Source: Corella eumyota
Lineage: Eukaryota; Chordata; Ascidiacea; Phlebobranchia; Corellidae
Assembly (NCBI GenBank): GCA_963082875.1
Contig: OY720098.1
Span: 7,192,001-7,256,000, forward strand
DNA length: 64,000 bases
Direction: 5' to 3'
In this document: in pieces, positions 35,514 to 47,800 of the stretch
Layout: each line of letters starts with the position of its first letter
Numbering within the stretch: the first letter of the stretch is position 1
Position numbers and translations under genes: made by a program
The notes under the pieces: generated by a model
What the model was told of the DNA's origin: nothing
The model's database searches: none
What the model saw: only the letters and a program-made list of their open reading frames with translations

Positions 35514-38200
35514 ATGAAATTCCTACGTAATTTGCTTGCTGGTATGAGTAGGCGAGTTTTGAACCCAAAACTTGCGTTTTCGTTAATGACGATTGTCGTT
35601 GGAACATTTTGTTTGGTATTTATTCACCGTACATTTGAGCTTTCAATAACTTTTAGAAAACCGCAAACATTGAAAAGGTAAGAAATATCCTATTTTTTAA
35701 AATTTAGCAAGAATTAGGTTTTATATTTATTTTAAGAATTGCTGATGAAAACTACCAACACGATAAAGTCTCTTTATCAGCAACAACAATTTATTCCTCT
35801 ACCATATTTGTAATAACAATAAAGGATTCGGTTAAAGCGTTAGTTGAGGAAAATGAACTTGATCAAAAACAAAATAATGACCAGGAAAATCTATTGGAAA
35901 CAAATCAATCTAGTCATCAAAATAAAACAAAAGATGTTTTACCTAAAAAAGGAATGTTACAAAATAATCAAGAACCAATTACAACAAAACAAAGTACTGC
36001 TTTGAAGAAAAACACAACAGTTCCTTTTACGCCGTTTATGAATAAAGCGAAGCAGCCAATAAAATTTCCACTTAAAATATTAATATTTGCATATATGAGG
36101 TCAGGTTCGTCGTTTTTTGGTGAAACCTTCAATGAAATAAATGGCTCATTCTATTTGTATGAGCCGCTGAAAGGTTTGTCCACTACAAAATCTCAGTTAA
36201 AAGTAAGTTGGTAGTAAAATGTTTAGTAAAGTAATACATTACCAGTTTCTTCAAGTTAGTCAATAAAATATACTTTCATATTAGTATTTGCGCTGTAGAG
36301 TACTAGTTGATTACTTTTTGTCAAAATGTAATTTATTTGCATCGTTTTTTTTTCATTCTTTTTAGATTTTAAATATGGCGTTCAGTTGCAACTTTAGTCA
36401 GCTTCCCTTGCTATACGAACATGAATTTAATATAACTCACCAAAATGACAATTCTACCTTATGTCAGAAACATAACTTTTGTTTTTACTACAAAAGTAGA
36501 GCTTTAACTTCTCTAAAAAACAAAGCAAAAGAAAATAAAACAACAAAAATTGACACTTTGCAAGCATCGCTGAAGTGCCGATCAAGTAAGGTTGTGCCAG
36601 TTAAAATCATTACGATGAGCCGTATAAAAACATTGGAATCTTTACCTTCTAATTTTAAAATATTTCATCTAGTACGTGATCCCAGGGCAATTCTTAATTC
36701 CAGGTATGTTTTTTTAAATTGTATTAAATTTTGGTGGTCGTTATATTTTATTATACAAACATTTTTTGTATTAAAGGGTGTTGTATAGTTTTTCTTAAAA
36801 TGAAATAAACTACAACAAGTTTTTCAATATTTAAAGAGGATAATGATAAAAGTCATTTAGAACCTAATCAAGCATACAATCATGTTTACATGCTTGATTT
36901 AAAAATGTTAACATAAAATGTCATAGAAAACCTTTGTATTAACCTTAACTGTTGCAATAAGAAGAGTAAAAATAATAATAATGATAACAAGTAGAGACAA
37001 TGCAATAAACAATCGTTTGTTAATGTTACTAGATCGTTTGTTCTAAACAATGAAAGTGCAGCAGTAAAACATACGAAATTCCTAAATTATTCTTATACAT
37101 AGTTTACAAGGAGTTAGTCAGAAATATCTTAATTTTGTTAAAATATCGGTACTGTATGTAAAGGACTATTAAATAGCTCTTTCTTTTTTTTAAGAAATAA
37201 AAACGATTCAGAATAATCAAAAATTAGGCAACCATTCAAAAACATGGAATTACCACTAATATCAATTTTTGTTTCAGAAAAAATCTTGGGATGAATCTTA
37301 AAAGCCAAGTACTAAATTTGTGCACAAAGTTACAAGCAAACTTAAAATTATTTAATTTAAATCCAAACTGGTTAAAAGGCAGAAGCTATCAAATAAGGTT
37401 TGCAATTTTGTTAATATGAGTTTATAATCGTCTGCTTGTGCTAATCATTATATTTCTATCTAGTTTAAGTATAAAAATTGCACTGCAATGTCTATATTAG
37501 TATACAAACAAACACTTATGTTTAAAAAAGTAGTTAATTATTAGAATTTCGTTACAATTTTTTTTAAGATATGAGGATATTGCAAGAGAGCCTGAAAAAA
37601 TAATTAAAAAAGTACAAATCGAACTTCTTGGTTTGCCACATGAGACACAAGTAATTTATTAACCATAAATTATAAATTAAAATTTTAAATTTAATTTGTT
37701 TTTACCTTTTAAAAACTATGTACTTCTTAATTATTTTATATAAAATAAATAGTTTATTTAGAACCTGATTTAAGACCATGCATAAAACAAAAATTGTAAT
37801 TTATTTACTTTGAATGCAAATTGAATTTTTTTATTGATTTAACTATTAAATTTATGACACAGGTGTATAACTGGATTAAAGCACATACTAAAAGCAATGA
37901 AGGTAATGATTTTAGTTTAAACCGCAACGTTTCACAAGTATTAAATAAATGGAAATCTGATCTTTCCTGGGGCGAGGTAAAAGAAAATTTAAAATTTTTT
38001 TAAATATTTTAATTATTACCATTTAATAATATATGTATTGATTTTAAACTGTAATCATATTCTTATTATTGAAAAAAATAGATTTTTGCATATTGTTTAC
38101 TTTTTTTCAGGTGGAATTTATTCAAAACCACTGTCAAACTGTATTACAAATGTTAAATTACACAATATATAAAAACAAAAAAAGCTTAGAAATTCTTTAA
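35514..38200 (+). CDS. Carbohydrate 6-O-sulfotransferase (CHST1-7 type), 7 exons, 457 aa
   Basis: It transfers sulfate from PAPS to the 6-hydroxyl of GlcNAc, Gal or GalNAc in glycans, in the Golgi lumen. Exons are 35514-35677, 35737-36202, 36366-36703, 37278-37397, 37569-37650, 37863-37976 and 38111-38200. All phases agree and 1,374 bases give 457 residues. It is a type II membrane protein: a short basic cytosolic tail, a membrane anchor at about residues 20-37 (LAFSLMTIVVGTFCLVFI), then an Asn/Lys/Gln-rich stem. The 5'-phosphosulfate loop is RSGSSFF (176-182), followed by FYLYEPL as in the family. The 3'-phosphate motif is LVRDPRAILNSR, with Arg314 and Ser322. RYEDIAREP and WKSDLSWGEVEFIQNHC follow, again family-typical. 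Many N-glycosylation sequons (NQS, NKT, NTT, NGS, NIT, NST, NVS, NYT) fit a luminal protein. Vertebrate relatives mostly have one coding exon, so seven is notable. The acceptor sugar cannot be told from sequence. Confidence 0.9.
36704..37277 (+). other. Sulfotransferase intron 3 (574 bp)
   Basis: AT-rich intron between GTATGT and TTTTGTTTCAG. I see nothing else in it. Confidence 0.8.
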
Positions 38201-38376
38201 ATGATTAAAGTTTTTATTTTTAAAAATATTTTAACTTTATTTGTGTTGTTATATAATATAGTAATTTATGTGGTAAAATTGGTAATCACCTTTAAGTTTT
38301 TAAATCATATTCTGCATTATAGTTATTACAAACGTTTTTTATTCTTAGTTGTTTTATTAACATTATTAGTATTTGG

Positions 38377-38382
38377 AATAAA
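38377..38382 (+). terminator. Polyadenylation signal of the sulfotransferase gene
   Basis: AATAAA lies 177 bp after the stop TAA at 38198-38200. It is the first clear signal downstream, so the 3' UTR is probably about 200 bp. Confidence 0.6.
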
Positions 38383-38894
38383 AAAAGAAAATAAGATTAC
38401 GCTTTACTAGAGTTTCGTTTTCTTTAAAGATTATGTCCTTAAAATGCAAGGTTAGTTTAATATAAATACACTGGAAGTTTATAAAATATCTTGGTTGCGC
38501 GCCAAATATTAATGATGGTCTGAAATATTAACTTTATTTAAGAGTGAGGTGATAAATTTTAAGTAAAAAAATTGTTTTTTTTAAATCAATCAAACAACAT
38601 CAATTGCAATTATATTACATGGAAACAAACATAGTAATTCTCATATTTTTTGAGGTGGGGTTCTGGAAATCAATTAAAAAAAATCATGTAAACCTATATG
38701 AGTAACATTGAATTAATTACAAACTAATTTGACAAAACTTTAATTTATGTTTACTCAATTTCTGTACTGTTTTTTAAAGCCATGTTTATAATTAATTATG
38801 TCAGAAATTAAAAAATAGGTTTAAAAATTATTTTAATTAAAGACCGAAAAAGTTCGATTATCTTTTTTAAATAAAATAACAAAAATGTGTATCT

Positions 38895-39030
38895 ATAGTA
38901 AAGTTATGAAACATTTATTAAAAATGTGAAAAACCCCAAAATCTAAAATAAATTATTTTAAAAAAACGGCAATGTCCAGATAAGTATTAAAAATAAAACA
39001 TTTTGCGAATATCTTCATTGAAAAAAAAAT
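38895..39030 (-). repeat. Inverted diverged satellite monomer
   Basis: Read on the minus strand this gives TCAATGAAGATATTCGCAAA, a GGACATTGCCG block, then TTTTAGATTTTGGGGTTTTT and a TTTCATAACTT end. These match, in order, the parts of the direct copy at 39,680-39,830 and of the satellite consensus. Confidence 0.75.
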
Positions 39031-39169
39031 TTCTTGTTAAATTAATTAATACTTTTAAAATCAGATGTATAGTGTATTAATAACACATTGCAAGATAATT
39101 TACAAAATAAAAATAACATAAAATTACTAATGATGTCATATGATAACGTAAATAGGCTTGTGGGTAAAC

Positions 39170-39840
39170 TGATAGGCATTTGCTCTAACTTTTGTTTTAG
39201 TGAAGATATTTGCGAAATGTTTACCTTAAATGTTCATTAGGACAAATTTTTTTTTTAACAATATTGTGTTATAATGACGTCACATGGTCACGTAGGTAGG
39301 CCTGATAAGGCTGTAAGCAAGTAAATACCCGAGATATAAATTTGCTCTAACTTTTGTTTTAGTAAAGATATTCGCGAAATGTTTTAATTTGAATGTTTAT
39401 TAGGACATAGCGGTTCTTTTAAAATAATGTATTTTGGGATTTGAGATTTTGCACATATTTAAGAAAAGTTTAATAACTTTATATATTCATAATTTTGACA
39501 AATATTCTAAAAATATGTTCCTTAAACTACCGCGGTTCTTTTTTAGTGGGGTTAAATTTTGATTTAAAAAAAAAAATTAGAACAATATTTATACTTAATT
39601 ATATAATGACGTCACAAAATCACGTAGGTAGGCCCGATAAGGCCGTAAGAGAGTTAATACGAAAGATATAAAATTGCTCTAACTTTTGTTTTAGTGAAGA
39701 TATTTGCGAAATGTTTACCTTAAATATTCATTAGGACATGGCGATTTTTTTTAAATAAATTATTTTAGGTTTTAAGGTTTTGCATTTTTTTAATAAAAGT
39801 TTTACAACTTTCATATATCAACAGATTTTTAATAAATATT
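39170..39840 (+). repeat. Direct diverged satellite monomers (about 3, one shortened)
   Basis: Three copies of GCTCTAACTTTTGTTTTAGT, each followed by a TTCGCGAAATG- or TTTGCGAAATG-like block. Two are preceded by TGACGTCAC plus CACGTAGGTAGGC, where the main array has TCACGTGACCT. Spacing is about 169 then 327 bp, so one unit is shortened. Confidence 0.8.
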
Positions 39841-39879
39841 CTAAAAATGTGTTAATTAAACTACCACGAATATTCAATA

Positions 39880-40022
39880 TTAATAAAGTTATGACATACT
39901 TACAAAATTTGGGGAAATATGTCAAAATCCAAAATTAAACATTTTATATGATGCACATTACCCTAACTAGCATACAACATAAAGAAATTCGAAGCAATTT
40001 TAGGTAGAACAAAAGTTACAGC
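39880..40022 (-). repeat. Inverted diverged satellite monomer
   Basis: The minus strand reads AACTTTTGTTCTACC, AAATTTCTTTATG, TGCTAGTTAGGGTAATGTGC, then TTTAATTTTGGATTTTG and CATAACTTTATTAATATTG. The order of blocks equals that of the array monomer. Confidence 0.75.
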
Positions 40023-40365
40023 TAGTTTTTATTGGCTTAGTTTGACCCCATTTGACCTTATAAAATTAATTTTAAGAATTTAAAATTTACTATAATTTAT
40101 ATCTTAATATCACCAACTTAAAACTGGGTTAAATATTAGTTCTTGTTTGTATTATATATATAAATGCTTGTTTGTTTATTAAAAATCAAAGGTTTGTAAT
40201 ATTCTTAGTTAATGTTTATGCATATCTTTTCTTATTTATAAAAATTTATGTTAAAAATAATCAAATATTTTCGAACCATATTTTATTTATCAAATAAATC
40301 TAGTTTTTTTATTATTACAAGTGCTTACTTAAGCTATGTATACAATTTTGCATCATTGAAAGGTC

Positions 40366-40438
40366 GTGGCAGTTAGCTCAGTGCGAAAGGCCCACAACTC
40401 TCAGTACTGAGTTCCGAGGTTTGGTTCCCAACTTAGAG
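40366..40438 (+). mobile_element. tRNA-derived SINE fragment
   Basis: It has an A-box-like GTTAGCTCAGTGCG at 40372 and a B-box-like AGGTTTGGTTCCC at 40418, with tRNA-like spacing of about 45 bp. The 5' GTGGCAG has no complementary 3' acceptor strand, and B-box changes are present, so this is not a working tRNA gene. It is most simply the head of an old tRNA-related SINE lodged in decayed satellite. A CTCAGTACTGAG palindrome sits between the boxes. I cannot assign a named family. Confidence 0.6.
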
Positions 40439-40570
40439 TTCTCAAAATAATCAACTTACCAATTTTTTGTATTTTGCGTACATAGGGCCGGTCATATGAT
40501 CATGTGACCTGGCACACTAGTAAAAAAGTTTAAAAAATTTTTTTTTTTTTTAAAATCAAAAGATAACTAT

Positions 40571-40752
40571 ACCAATAAAACCGCACTGTTCTAACAGACG
40601 TGCTTGCAAAAATTTTTTAGCAAACATTAATATTTCCGAGAGTTATGACAAATTTATGACATTGAGTTTTAAATTTTGTTAGAACTGTTTTGGTATAACT
40701 AATGCTCAAGATAAAGAAATTTTCGAAAATAATTAAAAGAACAAACATACAT
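40571..40752 (-). repeat. Inverted diverged monomer next to the array edge
   Basis: The minus strand gives GTTCTTTTAATTATTTTCGA, TTTATCTTGAGCATTAGTTA, then TCATAAATTTGTCATAACTC, ATATTAATG, TTTGCAAGCACG and AGTGCGGTT. These are the successive blocks of the array consensus. It stands head-to-head with the first direct monomer about 40 bp later. Confidence 0.8.
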
Positions 40753-41089
40753 TTTTTTATTTCGCGTACATTGAATTGTTCGCGCGACCTTTTGACCTAA
40801 TTAAACCCAAAATAAAAATTACCTCAAACTTTTGTTTTATTGAAAATTTTCGCGAAATGTTTTATCTTGAATGTTAGTTAGGCCAATGCGCGTCTAATAA
40901 AATACAAAATTTTAGGTTTTGAGATTTCATAAATTTTTAATAAAAGTTTCATAACTTTTATGAATATTAATATTTTTGAAAAATATTTTGTAAACACGGT
41001 ATTTGGACATGTGCGGTTCTAACACAACAATTATTTTTCGATTTAAAATTTTTTATTTTTTTTCAAAAAATTTGTATGCATAATCATTG

Positions 41090-44000
41090 GCCAAAAATAT
41101 CACGTGACCTAAATAAAATCAAAATAAAAATTACCTCAAACTTTTGTTTTACTGAAAATTTTCGCAAAATGTTTTATCTTGAATGTTAGTTAGGCCAATG
41201 CGCGTCTAATAAAATACAAAATTTTAGGTTTTGAGATTTCATAAATTTTTAATAAAAGTTTCATAACTTTTATGAATATTAATATTTTCGAAAAATATTT
41301 TGTAAACACGGTAATTGGACCTGTGCGGTTCTAACACAACAATTATTTTTCGATTTAAAATTTTTTATTTTTTTTCAAAAAATTTGTATGCAATATCATT
41401 GGCCAAAAATATCACGTGACCTAATTAAACCCAAAATAAAAATTACCTCAAACTTTTGTTTTACTGAAAATTTTCGCGAAATGTTTCATTTTTAATGTTA
41501 GTTAGGCCAATGCGCGTCTAATAAAATACAAAATTTTAGGTTTTGAGTTTTCATAAATTTTTAATAAAAGTTTCATAACTTTTATGAATATTAATATTTT
41601 CGAAAAATATTTTGTAAACACGGTAATTGGACCTGTGCGGTTCTAACACAACAATTATTTTTCGATTTAAAATTTTTTATTTTTTTTCAAAAAATTTGTA
41701 TGCAATATCATTGGCCAGAAATATCACGTGACCTAACGAAACCCAAAATAAAAATTACTTCAAACTTTTGTTTTATTGAAAATTTTCGCGAAATGTTTTA
41801 TCTTGAATGTTAGTTAGGCCAATGCGCGTCTAATAAAATCCAAAATTTTAGGTTTTGAGATTTCATAAATTTTTAATAAAAGTTTCATAACTTTTATGAA
41901 TATTAATATTTTCGAAAATTATTTTGTAAACACGGTAATAGGACCTGTGCGGTTCTAACACAACAATTATTTTTCGATTTAAAATTTTTTTTTTTTTTTT
42001 AAAAAATTTGTATGCAATATCATTGGCCAGAAATATCACGTGACCTAATGAAACCCAAAATAAAAATTACTTCAAACTTTTGTTTTATTGAAAATTTTCG
42101 CGAAATGTTTTATCTTGAATGTTAGTTAGGCCAATGCGCGTCTAATAAAATACAAAATTTTAGGTTTTGAGATTTCATAAATTTTTAATAAAAGTTTCAT
42201 AACTTTTATGAATATTAATATTTTCGAAAAATATTTTGTAAACACGGTAATTGGACATGTGCGGTTCTAACACAACAATTATTTTTCGATTTAAAATTTT
42301 TTATTTTTTTTTAAAAAATTTGTATGCATTATCATTGGCCAAAAATATCACGTGACCTAATTAAAATAAAAATAAAAATTACCTCAAACTTTTGTTTTAC
42401 TGAAAATTTTCGCAAAATGTTTTATCTTGAATGTTAGTTAGGCCAATGCGCGTCTAATAAAATACAAAATTTTAGGTTTTGAGTTTTCATAAATTTTTAA
42501 TAAAAGCTTCATAACTTTTATGAATATTAATATTTTCGAAAAATATTTTGTAAACACGGTAATTGGACCTGTGCGGTTCTAACACAACAATTATTTTTCG
42601 ATTAAAAATTTTTTATTTTTTTTCAAAAAATTTGTATGCAATATCATTGGCCAAAAATATCACGTGACCTAATTAAACCTAAAATAAAAATTACCTCAAA
42701 CTTTTGTTTTACTGAAAATTTTCGCGAAATGTTTCATCTTTAATGTTAGTTAGGCCAATGCGCGTCTAATAAAATACAAAATTTTAGGTTTTGAGTTTTC
42801 ATAAATTTTTAATAAAAGTTTCATAACTTTTATGAATATTAATATTTTCGAAAATTATTTTGTAAACACGGTAATTGGACCTGTGCGGTTCTAACACAAC
42901 AATTATTTTTCGATTTAAAATTTTTTATTTTTTTTCAAAAAATTTGTATGCATTATCATTGGCCAAAAATATCACGTGACCTAAATAAAATCAAAATAAA
43001 AATTACCTCAAACTTTTGTTTTACTGAAAATTTTCGCAAAATGTTTTATCTTGAATGTTAGTTAGGCCAATGCGCGTCTAATAAAATACAAAATTTTAGG
43101 TTTTGAGATTTTATAAATTTTTAATAAAAGTTTCATAACTTTTATGAATATTAATATTTTCGAAAAATATTTTGTGAACACGGTAATTGGACCTGTGCGG
43201 TTCTAACACAACAATTATTTTTCAATTTAAAATTTTTTATTTTTTTTCAAAAAATTTGTATGCAATATCATTGGCCAAAAATATCACGTGACCTAATTAA
43301 ACCCAAAATAAAAATTACCTCAAACTTTTGTTTTACTGAAAATTTTCGCGAAATGTTTCATCTTTAATGTTAGTTAGGCCAATGCGCGTCTAATAAAATA
43401 CAAAATTTTAGGTTTTGAGTTTTCATAAATTTTTAATAAAAGTTTCATAACTTTTATGAATATTAATATTTTCGAAAATTATTTTGTAAACACGGTAATT
43501 GGACCTGTGCGGTTCTAACACAACAATTATTTTTCGATTTAAAATTTTTTATTTTTTTTCAAAAAATTTGTATGCAATATCATTGGCCAGAAATATCACG
43601 TGACCTAACGAAACCCAAAATAAAAATTACTTCAAACTTTTGTTTTATTGAAAATTTTCGCGAAATGTTTTATCTTGAATGTTAGTTAGGCCAATGCGCG
43701 TCTAATAAAATACAAAATTTTAGGTTTTGAGATTTCATAAATTTTTAATAAAAGTTTCATAACTTTTATGAATATTAATATTTTCGAAAAATATTTTGTA
43801 AACACGGTAATTGGACCTGTGCGGTTCTAACACCACAATTATTTTTTGATTTAAAATTTTTTATTTTTTTTCAAAAAATTTGTATGCAATATCATTGGCC
43901 AGAAATATCACGTGACCTAATGAAACCCAAAATAAAAATTACTTCAAACTTTTGTTTTATTGAAAATTTTCGCGAAATGTTTTATCTTGAATGTTAGTTA

Positions 44001-44830
44001 GGCCAATGCGCGTCTAATAAAATACAAAATTTTAGGTTTTGAGATTTCATAAATTTTTAATAAAAGTTTCATAACTTTTATGAATATTAATATTTTCGAA
44101 AAATATTTTGTAAACACGGTAATTGGACATGTGCGGTTCTAACACAACAATTATTTTTCGATTTAAAATTTTTTATTTTTTTTTAAAAAATTTGTATGCA
44201 TTATCATTGGCCAAAAATATCACGTGACCTAATTAAAATAAAAATAAAAATTACCTCAAACTTTTGTTTTACTGAAAATTTTCGCAAAATGTTTTATCTT
44301 GAATGTTAGTTAGGCCAATGCGCGTCTAATAAAATACAAAATTTTAGGTTTTGAGATTTCATAAATTTTTAATAAAAGTTTCATAACTTTTATGAATATT
44401 AATATTTTCGAAAAATATTTTGTAAACACGGTAATTGGACCTGTGCGGTTCTAACACAACAATTATTTTTCGATTAAAAATTTTTTATTTTTTTTCAAAA
44501 AATTTGTATGCAATATCATTGGCCAAAAATATCACGTGACCTAATTAAACCTAAAATAAAAATTACCTCAAACTTTTGTTTTACTGAAAATTTTCGCGAA
44601 ATGTTTCATCTTTAATGTTAGTTAGGCCAATGCGCGTCTAATAAAATACAAAATTTTAGGTTTTGAGTTTTCATAAATTTTTAATAAAAGTTTCATAACT
44701 TTTATGAATATTAATATTTTCGAAAATTATTTTGTAAACACGGTAATTGGACCTGTGCGGTTCTAACACAATTATTTTTCGATTTAAAATTTTTTATTTT
44801 TATTCAAAAAATTTGTATGCAATATCATTG
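41090..44830 (+). repeat. 6-monomer higher-order repeat, two copies (1,872 bp)
   Basis: Private variants recur at exactly 1,872 bp: AAATAAAATC at 41111 and 42983, the TTAAAATAAAAATAAAAATT variant near 42,359 and 44,231, and CGATTAAAAATT near 42,599 and 44,471. Copies span about 41,090-42,960 and 42,962-44,830. Confidence 0.85.
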
Positions 44831-44841
44831 GCCAGAAATAT

Positions 44842-47800
44842 CACGTGACCTAATGAAACCCAAAATAAAAATTACTTCAAACTTTTGTTTTATTGAAAAT
44901 TTTCGCGAAATGTTTTATCTTGAATGTTAGTTAGGCCAATGCGCGTCTATTAAAATACAAAATTTTAGGTTTTGAGATTTCATAAATTTTTAATAAAAGT
45001 TTCATAACTTTTATGATTATTAATATTTTCGAAAAATATTTTGTAAACACGGTAATTGGACATGTGCGGTTCTAACACAACAATTATTTTTCGATTTAAA
45101 ATTTTTTATTTTTTTTCAAAAAATTTGTATGCAATATCATTGGCCAAAAATATCACGTGACATAATTAAACCCAAAATAAAAATTACCTCAAACTTTTGT
45201 TTTACTGAAAATTTTCGCGAAATGTTTCATCTTTAATGTTAGTTAGGCCAATGCGCGTCTAATAAAATACAAAATTTTAGGTTTTGAGATTTCATAAATT
45301 TTTAATAAAAGTTTCATAACTTTTATGAATATTAATATTTTCGAAAAATATTTTGTAAACACGGTAATTGGACCTGTGCGGTTCTAACACAACAATTATT
45401 TTTCGATTTAAAATTTTTTATTTTTTTTAAAAAAATTCGTATGCAATATCATTGGCCAGAAATACCACGTGACCTAATTAAACCCAAAATAAAAATTACC
45501 TCAAACTTTTGTTTTATTGAAAATTTTCGCGAAATGTTTTATCTTGAATGTTAGTTAGGCCAATGCGCGTCTAATAAAATACAAAATTTTAGGTTTTGAG
45601 ATTTCATAAATTTTTAATAAAAGTTTCATAACTTTTATGAATATTAATATTTTTGAAAAATGATTTGTAAACACGGTAATTGGACATGTACGGTTCTAAC
45701 ACAACAATTATTTTTCGATTTAAAATTTTTTATTTTTTTTTAAAAAATTTGTATGCATTATCATTGGCCAAAAATATCACGTGACCTAATGAAAACCAAA
45801 ATAAAAATTACTTCAAACTTTTGTTTTACTGAAAATTTTCGCAAAATGTTTTATCTTGAATGTTAGTTAGGCCAATGCGCGTCTAATAAAATACAAAATT
45901 TTAGGTTTTGAGATTTCATAAATTTTTAATAAAAGTTTCATAACTTTTATGAATATTAATATTTTCGAAAAATATTTTGTAAACACGGTAATTGAACCTG
46001 TGCGGTTCTAACACAACAATTATTTTTTTTCAAAAAATGTGTATGCAATATCATTGGCCAAAAATATCACGTGACCTAATTAATCCCAAAATAAAAATTA
46101 TCTCAAACTTTTGTTCTACTCAAAATTTTTGCAAAATGTTTTATCTTGAATGTTAGTTAGGCCAATGCGCGTCTAATTAGATATAAAATTTCAGATTTTG
46201 TAATTTCATAAATTTTTAATTAAAGTTTCATAACTTTTATGAATATTAATATTTTCGAAAAATATTTTGAAAACACGGTTATTGGACCTGTGCCATTCTA
46301 ACACAACAATTATTTTTTGATTTAAAATTTTTGATTTTTTTTTTAAATTTGTATGCAATATCATTGGCCAAAAATAACACGTGACCTATTTAAACCTAAA
46401 ATAAAAATTACCTCAAACTTTTTTTTTACTGAAAATTTTCGCGAAATGTTTTATTTTGAATGTTAGTTAGGCCAATGCGCGTCTAATAAAATACAAAATT
46501 TTAGGTTTTGAGATTTCATAAATTTTTAATAAAAGTTTCATAACTTTTATGAATATTAATATTTTCGAAAATTATTTTGTAAACACGGTAATAGGACCTG
46601 TGCGGTTCTAACACAACAATTATTTTTCGATTTAAAATTTTTTTTTTTTTTTCAAAAAATTTGTATGCAATATCATTGGCCAGAAATATCACGTGACCTA
46701 ATGAAACCCAAAATAAAAATTACTTCAAACTTTTGTTTTATTGAAAATTTTCGCGAAATGTTTTATCTTGAATGTTAGTTAGGCCAATGCGCGTCTATTA
46801 AAATACAAAATTTTAGGTTTTGAGATTTCATAAATTTTTAATAAAAGTTTTATAACTTTTATGATTATTAATATTTTCGAAAAATACTTTGTAAACACGG
46901 TAATTGGACCTGTGCGGTTCTAACACAACAATTATTTTTCGATTTAAAATTTTTTATTTTTTTTTAAAAAATTTGTATGCAATATCATTGGCCAAAAATA
47001 TCACGTGACATAATTAAACCCAAAATAAAAATTACCTCAAACTTTTGTTTTACTGAAAATTTTCGCGAAATGTTTCATCTTTAATGTTAGTTAGGCCAAT
47101 GCGCGTCTAATAAAATACAAAATTTTAGGTTTTGAGATTTCATAAATTTTTAATAAAAGTTTCATAACTTTTATGAATATTAATATTTTCGAAAAATATT
47201 TTGTAAACACGGTAATTGGACCTGTGCGGTTCTAACACAACAATTATTTTTCGATTTAAAATTTTTTATTTTATTTTTTTAAATTCGTATGCAATATCAT
47301 TGGCCAGAAATACCACGTGACCTAATTAAACCCAAAATAAAAATTACCTCAAACTTTTGTTTTATTGAAAATTTTCGCGAAATGTTTTATCTTGAATGTT
47401 AGTTAGGCCAATGCGCGTCTAATAAAATACAAAATTTTAGGTTTTGAGATTTCATAAATTTTTAATAAAAGTTTCATAACTTTTATGAATATTAATATTT
47501 TTGAAAAATATTTTGTAAACACGGTAATTGGACATGTACGGTTCTAACACAACAATTATTTTTCGATTTAAAATTTTTTATTTTTTTTAAAAAAATTTGT
47601 ATGCATTATCATTGGCCAAAAATATCACGTGACCTAATGAAAACCAAAATAAAAATTACTTCAAACTTTTGTTTTACTGAAAATTTTCGCAAAATGTTTT
47701 ATCTTGAATGTTAGTTAGGCCAATGCGCGTCTAATAAAATACAAAATTTTAGGTTTTGAGATTTCATAAATTTTTAATAAAAGTTTCATAACTTTTATGA

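Larger units (their letters stand above)
38383..40790. repeat. Decayed satellite border: old monomers in both orientations
   Basis: AT-rich sequence with no gene. It carries diverged relatives of the 312-bp satellite monomer found downstream. Direct copies share GCTCTAACTTTTGTTTTAGT at about 39,178, 39,347 and 39,674 (the last two about 327 bp apart). Inverted copies lie at about 38,895-39,030, 39,880-40,022 and 40,571-40,752. A tRNA-derived SINE fragment interrupts it at 40,366-40,438. The part at 38,400-38,890 shows nothing recognisable. Confidence 0.75.

Noticed and set aside
34199-35607. Four open frames in a row on the minus strand after tensin
   Set aside because: Each is 66-83 residues, Lys/Asn/Phe-rich, without shared domain or good splice sites between them. 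The zone is best read as tensin 3' UTR and spacer.
1-38400. Many TGACGTCA (CRE-like) octamers
   Set aside because: They are spread through introns, exons and spacer alike without clustering, so no particular site can be called regulatory.
38201-38410. Hydrophobic 69-residue frame just after the sulfotransferase stop
   Set aside because: It lies in the 3' UTR, is made of T/A-rich codons and overlaps the polyadenylation signal. The sulfotransferase ends normally before it.
40366-40438. Functional tRNA gene
   Set aside because: The 5' and 3' ends do not pair into an acceptor stem and the B box is altered.
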